Below are positions 7,284-12,031 of a stretch of DNA of 12,031 nt, one piece after another. Each line of letters begins with the position of its first letter. The first letter of the stretch is position 1. A program made the translations under genes and the position numbers. The DNA comes from Anaerolineales bacterium. GTDB taxonomy: Bacteria > Chloroflexota > Anaerolineae > Promineifilales > Promineifilaceae. The notes under the pieces were generated by a model. The model made no database searches. It was not told where the DNA came from and saw nothing but the letters and a program-made list of their open reading frames with translations. The stretch is taken from the NCBI GenBank assembly GCA_020432595.1, contig JAGQGA010000001.1, positions 1 to 12,031 on the forward strand, read 5' to 3'.

Positions 7284-8069
7284 ATGAAAGCAAGTTTTTT
7301 GAGAGAACCTACGCCGTATGCGGCGGTGAATGAGATGTTGGGCAAGGTGGAAACGGCCGTTTCCCACATCCTCGGCTCCCAACTTCGCGGGCTATATTTG
7401 GACGGCTCGCTGGCGTTGGGCGACTTTAACGAAGAGACCAGCGACATTGATTTGCTGGTGCTAACGGCCGATTTTCTCCCCAACGAAACCATTGCCAAGT
7501 TAGCCGCCATGCACGACCAGCTTGGCAAAAGCGGCTCCAAGTGGGGGTACGAAATGGAGGTATCGTATGTGCCACAGGCGGTGCTGAACCAACTGCCAAG
7601 GCGGGAAAAAACGTTTATGCTGCCGCGCATTGAGCGGGGCGAGACGCTGGTGGTGGAACCACACGAGATGGATTGGGTGCTGCACTGCCACATTTTGCGC
7701 GAGCACGGCATCACGCTGCTGGGGCCACCCATCCAAACGCTGCTTGACCCCGTTTCGCCCGACCAAATTCGGCAGGCGACCCGCGATTTGTTCAACTTTT
7801 GGTGGCGACCGATGGCCGACAACCCGCAAAACCTGCACCACATTGGCTACCGCGTCTACGCCATTCTGACGATGTGGCGCATGTTGTATACGCTGCGGCA
7901 CGGGGCCATTGTCTCCAAACCGGCGGCGGCGCAGTGGGCAATGGCGGAGTTGGATGAACGGTGGCGGGGGCTGGCGGAAACGGCCGTTTCCTGGCGCGGT
8001 GAACAGCTAGACAACTTTGCCGAGGCGGTGGCGTTGATTCGATTTGTTGATGAGGAAATGAGGAAATGA
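7284..8069 (+). CDS. Nucleotidyltransferase of the aminoglycoside adenylyltransferase (AadA/ANT)-like family
   Basis: A 261-residue protein with the polymerase-beta-type nucleotidyltransferase signature: GLYLDGSLALGDF with G41-S42, then SDIDLLV with the metal-binding D54 and D56. The C-terminal half is helical, as expected for the AadA-type C-terminal domain. AadA and ANT(9) enzymes inactivate streptomycin/spectinomycin by adding AMP. Distant members like this may have other or unknown substrates, so a resistance role is not shown. ATG 7284 has no strong Shine-Dalgarno. The last codons (EEMRK) come from two tandem GAGGAAATGA-like units, and the stop overlaps a hairpin repeat. It contains two copies of the window's palindrome, both reading Glu-Thr-Ala-Val. 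It is probably cotranscribed with the hydrolase gene 49 bases on. Confidence 0.78.
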   Translation: MKASFLREPTPYAAVNEMLGKVETAVSHILGSQLRGLYLDGSLALGDFNEETSDIDLLVLTADFLPNETIAKLAAMHDQLGKSGSKWGYEMEVSYVPQAVLNQLPRREKTFMLPRIERGETLVVEPHEMDWVLHCHILREHGITLLGPPIQTLLDPVSPDQIRQATRDLFNFWWRPMADNPQNLHHIGYRVYAILTMWRMLYTLRHGAIVSKPAAAQWAMAELDERWRGLAETAVSWRGEQLDNFAEAVALIRFVDEEMRK

Positions 8070-8098
8070 GATTGGAGATTCGGTTAATCTCCAATCTC
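8068..8098. repeat. GAGATTGGAGATT heptad hairpin at a stop codon
   Basis: A perfect 13-bp inverted repeat (8068-8080 with 8086-8098) around a 5-base loop. It is made of GAGATTG heptads like those at 5031-5090. It begins within the TGA stop of the nucleotidyltransferase gene. No T tract follows, so it is not a classic intrinsic terminator. Confidence 0.85.
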
Positions 8099-8118
8099 TA
8101 GTCCCAGTAAGGATTTTT

Positions 8119-8931
8119 ATGCATTACCAATTTGCCGAAATAAACGGAACGCAAATTCATTATGATGACCAGGGGGCGGGAACGGCCGTTGTCTTCATCC
8201 ACGCCGGCATTGCCAATTTGGGCATGTGGGATGAACAAATGGCGGCCTTTACACAGCGGCACCGGGTGGTGCGCTATGACATGCGCGGCTGGGGGCAAAC
8301 GGCCAGTCCGCCGGGCAGCTTTAGCGACCATGACGACCTGCGCCAATTGCTGGATCAGTTGGGGATTGAGCAGGCGGCGGTGGTGGGCTGTTCGATTGGG
8401 GGACAAACGGCCGTTGAATTTGCCGTCACCCACCCCGAACGAGTCAGCAAACTGGTGCTGGTTTGTTCCGGGCTGGGCGGCTATCAATACCCCGATCTCC
8501 CGCCCGACGACCCCATTATGAAGCTCTTTCAAACCGCCGAAGAAGCTGCCAACCAGGGGGATTTGGACGCAGCGGCAGAACTGGAAACCCATCTCTGGTT
8601 TGACGGCCTCAACCGCCAGCCAGCGCAGGTTGACCCCAACAAACGGGCGCGGGCCTTTGGGCTGGTGCGGGCGGCGTTGGGGGTGGAAAAGGGGGAAGGT
8701 CAACGACTACCGATAGAGCCGCCCCCCATCGCGCAGCTTGGCAATATCACCGCTCCCACGCTCATCATTGTCGGGGCGGAGGATTTGTCAGATACGGTGG
8801 ATGTAGCGAAGGCGTTGGCGGCCGGCATTGGCGACACGCGGCGGGTGACGATGGCCGACACTGCCCACCTGCCCAATATTGAAAAAACGGCTGAGTTTAA
8901 CCAGCTTGTGCTGGATTTTTTGGAGGCATAA
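8119..8931 (+). CDS. Alpha/beta-fold hydrolase
   Basis: A 270-residue alpha/beta hydrolase. The nucleophile elbow is GCSIGG with S92, the acid is probably D222 in VGAEDLSD, and the catalytic histidine is H250 in DTAHLPN. The oxyanion region is the HAG at 28-30. Such enzymes cleave esters, lactones or C-C bonds (3-oxoadipate enol-lactonase-like members share this look). The substrate cannot be read from sequence. AAGGA about 7 bases upstream supports ATG 8119. The start lies 20 bases after a hairpin repeat. It contains two palindrome copies: one encodes the strand before the oxyanion loop (GTAVVFIHAG), the other follows the nucleophile (GGQTAVEF). The next gene begins immediately after its stop (TAAATG). 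Confidence 0.88.
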   Translation: MHYQFAEINGTQIHYDDQGAGTAVVFIHAGIANLGMWDEQMAAFTQRHRVVRYDMRGWGQTASPPGSFSDHDDLRQLLDQLGIEQAAVVGCSIGGQTAVEFAVTHPERVSKLVLVCSGLGGYQYPDLPPDDPIMKLFQTAEEAANQGDLDAAAELETHLWFDGLNRQPAQVDPNKRARAFGLVRAALGVEKGEGQRLPIEPPPIAQLGNITAPTLIIVGAEDLSDTVDVAKALAAGIGDTRRVTMADTAHLPNIEKTAEFNQLVLDFLEA

Positions 8932-9516
8932 ATGGGACGCGGACAAACACGGACGAACGCCGATTTTGATTTTTCAACTTTCCCCGTACTAACAACGGAA
9001 CGGTTGGTGTTACGGCAGGTGCAGCATACCGATGCCCTGGCCGTACTGGTGTCGTTTGGCGACCCGGTGGTGCAGATGTACAACGGACCGGTGCTGGATT
9101 TGAATGGTGTCCACGACATGATTACCAACGAAATGCGGGCGGGATTTGCGAAAAAGGAGAGCCTTTCTTGGGGCATCACCCGCCACGATGATGACACGGT
9201 GATGGGGATGGTTGGGCTGTGGAATTTGAACCGCCATCATCGGCGGGCGATGCTGGGGTATGACTTGGCGCGGGTATATTGGGGAAATGGGTATGCGACG
9301 GAGGGAATAACGGCCGTTCTCACCTTTGCCTTCACCCAAATGAATCTTAATCGGGTAGAGGCCTACACCATCGCCGACAACCACCGCTCGGTGCGGCTGC
9401 TGGAGCGGTTGGGGTTTATCCGCGAAGGTACGCGACGCAGCGCTTCGTGGGAAGATGATGGCACGTTCCACGATAGCGCGATTTATGGACTGCTGGCTGA
9501 TGAATGGAAAGGATGA
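8932..9516 (+). CDS. GNAT N-acetyltransferase, RimJ/RimL-like
   Basis: A 194-residue acetyltransferase that would transfer an acetyl group from acetyl-CoA to an amine. The family body starts at FPVLTTERLVLRQV (about 17-30). The acetyl-CoA loop is RVYWGNGYATEG (114-125), followed by ADNHRSVRLLERLGF (148-162), typical of the RimJ/RimL group. The substrate could be a protein N-terminus or a small amine. The first 14 or so residues (MGRGQTRTNADFDF) are encoded by a dispersed DNA repeat and look like a late extension. ATG 8932 directly abuts the previous stop and follows GGAGG by 5 bases, so it is the likely start. A palindrome copy encodes Ile-Thr-Ala-Val inside the helix after the acetyl-CoA loop. 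Confidence 0.87.
   Translation: MGRGQTRTNADFDFSTFPVLTTERLVLRQVQHTDALAVLVSFGDPVVQMYNGPVLDLNGVHDMITNEMRAGFAKKESLSWGITRHDDDTVMGMVGLWNLNRHHRRAMLGYDLARVYWGNGYATEGITAVLTFAFTQMNLNRVEAYTIADNHRSVRLLERLGFIREGTRRSASWEDDGTFHDSAIYGLLADEWKG
8937..8967. repeat. ACGCGGACAA-type dispersed repeat at the GNAT gene start
   Basis: Three roughly 10-base units, ACGCGGACAA, ACACGGACGA and ACGCCGATTT, lie directly behind the start codon and are translated as the N-terminus of the GNAT protein. They are related to the repeat at 6916-6956. Confidence 0.65.
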
Positions 9517-9519
9517 AAA

Positions 9520-10383
9520 ATGGAAAACTTGTTGATTGAAAATGGACTGAATTTACCGTTTCTGGCCTTGGTGCAAAACAAACCGGAGCCATTTGCGGCC
9601 GGTGAGCCGCTGTTTTGGGATGATCCACACATTTCGCAGCAGATGCTAAAAGCGCATCTTGACTCGCAAACGGATGCGGCCAGCTATCGGCCGGAGAAGA
9701 TTGAGCAAACGGTGCAGTGGTTGGTGGCGCAGTTGGAGATGGGGGAAGAAACGGCCGTTCTTGATCTCGGCTGCGGCCCTGGGCTGTATACCTCACGGCT
9801 AGCACAATTGGGCATGAGCGTGACCGGGGTAGATTATTCGCGCAACTCAATTGCCTATGCACGGAACTATGCCCAGCAACACAATCTGCCTATCACCTAT
9901 CGTTATGAGAATTATTTGGATTTGGCGGATCAGAATCAATATGACGTGGTGCTGCTGATTTCGGGGGACTTTTGTCCGCTCTCGCCAGCAAACCGGCAAA
10001 AGCTGTTGGGCAATATCTGGCGGGCGCTGCGGAAAACCGGTCGTTTTGTCCTCGATGTCACCACCGCCCATCTTACCTACCGCGTGAACAAAAAAAGGTG
10101 GGTGGTGGCCGAAGGTGGTTTTTGGCGGCCTGGCTGGCATTTGGTGCTGGAAGAAGGGTTTGATTACCCGGAAACGGCCGTTCATTTAGACCAATACGCC
10201 GTCATTGAAGCGAATGGCAACTGCGCGGTCTATCGCAATTGGGTACAGGAATTTACGGTCGAAAGCATCTGTGCGGAATTAGAGCAAAACGGGTTTGTCG
10301 TGGAAACCGTTGGCAGCGATTTGATGGGAACGCCCGCGACAGCAAAAAGTGCCTTTATAGGCGTGGTTGCGCGAAAAAATTGA
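9520..10383 (+). CDS. Class I SAM-dependent methyltransferase
   Basis: A 287-residue methyltransferase. Motif I is VLDLGCGPGLYTSRL (80-94), D105 in GVDYS is the probable ribose-binding acidic residue, and YDVVLLISGDFCPL followed by an RKTGRFVLDV strand gives the rest of the Rossmann core. An extension of about 60 residues precedes the core. A C-terminal beta-rich part (WHLVLEEGFDYPE onward) probably forms the substrate cap, as in small-molecule methyltransferases. The acceptor is unknown. It starts 3 bases after the upstream stop with AAAGGA before the ATG. Two palindrome copies are present. One lies immediately before motif I (ETAVLDLGCG), which shows how close to catalytic sequence the palindrome is tolerated. 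Confidence 0.88.
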   Translation: MENLLIENGLNLPFLALVQNKPEPFAAGEPLFWDDPHISQQMLKAHLDSQTDAASYRPEKIEQTVQWLVAQLEMGEETAVLDLGCGPGLYTSRLAQLGMSVTGVDYSRNSIAYARNYAQQHNLPITYRYENYLDLADQNQYDVVLLISGDFCPLSPANRQKLLGNIWRALRKTGRFVLDVTTAHLTYRVNKKRWVVAEGGFWRPGWHLVLEEGFDYPETAVHLDQYAVIEANGNCAVYRNWVQEFTVESICAELEQNGFVVETVGSDLMGTPATAKSAFIGVVARKN

Positions 10384-10410
10384 CGTTCGCGGCCACGACG
10401 AGGAGCGTTT

Positions 10411-11016
10411 ATGCAACTTTTGGGAAAACAGATTGTGCTACGTGATTGGCTGGAGAGTGATTTGCCAGTCTATCAAAGCTGGATGTCTAACGACCACGAA
10501 TGGAAGCAGTTTGACGGCCCTTATTTTGTGATGGATGAGAGCAAAGTGCCGGAAAGAATCGGCCGTTTGCGCCAAGCCATTGCCGCTGCCGAATGGTCAA
10601 ATCCGCGCCAGCGTTTGCCAATTGCAGATCGGGCAACCAATGCCTTTATTGGCATGGTCAGCCGCTATTGGGAAAGTGAAGAAACAAAGTGGCTGTCGGT
10701 TGGCATTTCCATTTATGATCCGGCCCATTGGAGTAGCGGGCGTGGCTTTGAGACACTGGGTCTGTGGAGCGACTACCTCTTGCGCGAAATGCCAGAGTTA
10801 GTGCGGCTGGGGCTGGGAACATGGTCGGGCAATGTGCGGATGATGCGGCTAGCGGAGAAGCTGGGGTTTGTGCAGGAGGCGTGCTTCCGCAAGGCGCGAA
10901 TTGTGCACGGCGACTATTATGATTCGCTAGGCTATGGCGTGCTGCGAGAAGAATGGGAAGGGCGTTACCCAGAAGGGTTTGCCGCTTTCTTGCAACAGCG
11001 AGGTGAACATGCGTGA
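10411..11016 (+). CDS. GNAT N-acetyltransferase, second
   Basis: A 201-residue GNAT-fold acetyltransferase beginning MQLLGKQIVLRDW. The acetyl-CoA region is YDPAHWSSGRGFETLG (102-117), with SGRG in the place of the usual R/Q-x-x-G-x-G/A loop. A SGNVRMMRLAEKLGF stretch (139-153) and EACFRKARIVHGDYYDSLGYG follow, the typical C-terminal part of RimJ/RimL-like members. GAGGAG 6 bases before the ATG supports the start. The 27-base gap before it is the largest in this run. Its end overlaps the next gene by 8 bases (ATGCGTGA), implying translational coupling. Substrate unknown. Confidence 0.87.
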   Translation: MQLLGKQIVLRDWLESDLPVYQSWMSNDHEWKQFDGPYFVMDESKVPERIGRLRQAIAAAEWSNPRQRLPIADRATNAFIGMVSRYWESEETKWLSVGISIYDPAHWSSGRGFETLGLWSDYLLREMPELVRLGLGTWSGNVRMMRLAEKLGFVQEACFRKARIVHGDYYDSLGYGVLREEWEGRYPEGFAAFLQQRGEHA

Positions 11017-11548
11017 GGATTGGGACAACAAGCCGTTAACGATTGAGATAGTGGAAGGCTGTGAGCCGGAAATCGGCCGTTTGTTGTGGCAGTTGGAGGT
11101 GACGCGGGAACGGACAAAGGAGAAGCTGGTGGGGCTGGGTCAGGCAACGCTGGATTTTATGCTGCCGCATGAGAACAGCATCGGCACGCTGCTGTACCAT
11201 ATTGCGGCCATTGAGGTGGATTGGCTGTATACGGAGGTGGTGGAGGCGGATCAATTTCCGCCGGAAGTGAGCGAGTTGATGTGTTACGATGTGCGGGATG
11301 ATGCGGGCAGGTTGACGGTGGTTAACGGCCGTTCTCTCCCCACCCACCTCCACGTCCTCAACCGCACCCGCCACTACCTGCTGGCGCATTTCCGCCAAAT
11401 GGACATAACCGACTTTCGCCGCGTGCACCACTTCGACCACTACAGTTGCACCCCCGAATGGGTGCTGCACCACCTCATCCAGCATGAAGCCGAGCATCGC
11501 GGCCAAATCATGGCGATTCGGACGCAAGCTGAGCAAACTTATGTTTAA
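11009..11548 (+). CDS. DinB/YfiT-like four-helix protein, putative metal-dependent
   Basis: A 179-residue DinB-superfamily protein. The probable metal-binding histidines are H64 (LLYHIAAIEVDWL), H159 and H163 (HLIQHEAEHRGQIM), the usual spacing for this fold. Characterised members include thiol transferases such as the bacillithiol S-transferase; many others have no known function. ATG 11009 is chosen because GAGGTG lies just upstream and the family begins here. The longer open frame to 10934 runs deep inside the GNAT gene. It overlaps the genes on both sides by 8 bases each. A palindrome copy falls at VNGRS (106-110), in a loop between conserved helices. Confidence 0.82.
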   Translation: MREDWDNKPLTIEIVEGCEPEIGRLLWQLEVTRERTKEKLVGLGQATLDFMLPHENSIGTLLYHIAAIEVDWLYTEVVEADQFPPEVSELMCYDVRDDAGRLTVVNGRSLPTHLHVLNRTRHYLLAHFRQMDITDFRRVHHFDHYSCTPEWVLHHLIQHEAEHRGQIMAIRTQAEQTYV

Positions 11549-12031
11549 TATTCGAGATTTTGTAGCCAACGATGACGATTATGCGGCTATTGCCACCGTG
11601 GAAAAAGCCGTCTATCCCGACAATGCCAACACGGCGGCGGCATTTAAGTACCGCGACGATAGTTGGGATCAAAAATATCTACGCCGACAGCTCGTGGTGG
11701 AGTGGGGCGACCAAGTTGTGGCCTTTGCCAGCTACAGCGAGCGTCCCTGGTCATATGCGCCAGGCGCATATGGGTTTAACATCACGATACGGCCAGATTT
11801 TGAACGGCGAGGGATAGGAACGGCCGTTTACAACGACATCTGCCGCGATTTAACCCAGCAAAAGCATCCCTTAGCCCAGTTGAGCACCTATACTCGTGGC
11901 GACAAACCACAAAGCATCCGCTTTTTGGAAAAACGTGGTTTTGTCGCCGTCATGCGCTGGATTGTGTCCGTGCTAAACGTATCGCAATTCAATGTAGACA
12001 GCTACCGCCCGCTGCGGCAACAATTAGCAGC
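11541..12031 (+). CDS. GNAT N-acetyltransferase, third, cut off by the window end
   Basis: A 163-codon open frame that runs off the right edge without a stop. It begins MFNIRDFVANDDDYAAIATVE. The acetyl-CoA loop RPDFERRGIGTAVY (84-97) carries a canonical R-R-G-I-G-T, and QSIRFLEKRGFVAVMRW (124-140) follows. The sequence continues well past the end of one GNAT domain (LNVSQFNVDSYRPLRQQ), so the full protein may be a two-domain GNAT (inference). ATG 11541 overlaps the DinB stop by 8 bases, in the same style as the previous junction. A palindrome copy encodes Gly-Thr-Ala-Val inside the acetyl-CoA helix. Confidence 0.85.
   Translation, partial: MFNIRDFVANDDDYAAIATVEKAVYPDNANTAAAFKYRDDSWDQKYLRRQLVVEWGDQVVAFASYSERPWSYAPGAYGFNITIRPDFERRGIGTAVYNDICRDLTQQKHPLAQLSTYTRGDKPQSIRFLEKRGFVAVMRWIVSVLNVSQFNVDSYRPLRQQLA
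11752..11772. repeat. Perfect 10-bp inverted repeat with 1-base centre inside a GNAT gene
   Basis: CATATGCGCC (11752-11761), a single A, then GGCGCATATG (11763-11772). It encodes SYAPGAYG. It may be coincidence or a protein-binding palindrome within the gene. Confidence 0.6.

Larger units (their letters stand above)
133..11828. repeat. Highly iterated palindrome AACGGCCGTT (15 exact copies across the window)
   Basis: Exact copies start at 133, 1426, 2112, 4613, 5125, 5835, 7352, 7979, 8181, 8406, 9309, 9750, 10173, 11324 and 11819. One-mismatch copies start at 3002, 4947, 7463, 10558 and 11072. Only the first lies outside genes. In genes it is read in all three phases: Thr-Ala-Val (ACG GCC GTT) ten times, Arg-Pro-Phe twice and Asn-Gly-Arg twice. 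Equal-base expectation for a given 10-mer here is about 0.01. None lies in the kinase gene, and the second ABC gene has only one exact copy. Confidence 0.93.

Noticed and set aside
7274..7843. 189-codon open frame on the - strand under the nucleotidyltransferase gene
   Set aside because: It is the mirror of a gene with a clear GS...DxD motif, and its translation is rich in Ser, Trp and Cys with no family features.
8098..8703. 201-codon open frame on the - strand under the hydrolase gene
   Set aside because: It is antisense to a clear alpha/beta hydrolase with catalytic motifs. Long antisense frames are common in this composition and no domain is visible.
10934..11008. Longer N-terminus for the DinB-like gene
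   Set aside because: It lies entirely within the GNAT gene in another frame. ATG 11009 has a ribosome site and begins the family-like sequence.

Overview
The window is bacterial, compact and, by eye, a little over half G+C. All genes but one are on the + strand, mostly with short spacers or overlaps. No rRNA, tRNA, CRISPR array, transposase or phage gene is visible. Two things suggest a filamentous Chloroflexota-type genome (inference, moderate to low confidence). One is the gene content: a RIO kinase, several ABC exporters, and many GNAT, DinB and methyltransferase genes. The other is the heavy load of short iterated repeats, which cyanobacteria also carry.

Layout. Positions 1-267 hold two similar hairpin-plus-T terminators and no credible gene. 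A RIO-type kinase (268-1230) is followed 7 bases later by an ABC exporter half-transporter (1238-3088), a 40-codon mini-ORF built from a hairpin repeat (3085-3207), and a second half-transporter (3204-5039). Their ATP-site motifs are complementary: one has a poor signature motif and the other a poor Walker B. They therefore look like the two halves of an asymmetric heterodimeric exporter. A third half-transporter with all-canonical motifs (5103-6887) probably works as a homodimer. A short antitoxin-like gene lies on the - strand (6987-7211) and shares a palindrome-bearing intergenic region with a divergent AadA-like nucleotidyltransferase (7284-8069). Next comes a tightly packed run: alpha/beta hydrolase, GNAT acetyltransferase, class I methyltransferase, second GNAT, DinB-family protein and a third GNAT cut off by the window end. 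These look like small-molecule modification or detoxification enzymes. Nothing in the sequence fixes their substrates.

The most striking signals are at the DNA level. (1) The 10-base palindrome AACGGCCGTT occurs 15 times, plus five one-mismatch copies, where about 0.01 would be expected by chance. It lies mostly inside genes and in all three reading frames, as a highly iterated palindrome comparable to HIP1 of cyanobacteria. (2) A set of degenerate heptanucleotide repeats (AATCTCC, CAGTAAC, CGTATTG and ACCAGCC types) sits between genes as hairpins. The same repeats are also spliced in frame into the nucleotide-binding domains of two ABC transporters. (3) A second repeat type (ACGCGGAYAA-like) lies after the third ABC gene and supplies the start codon region of a GNAT gene. 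These are the best candidates for something little described. None of the protein genes forms an obviously new system.
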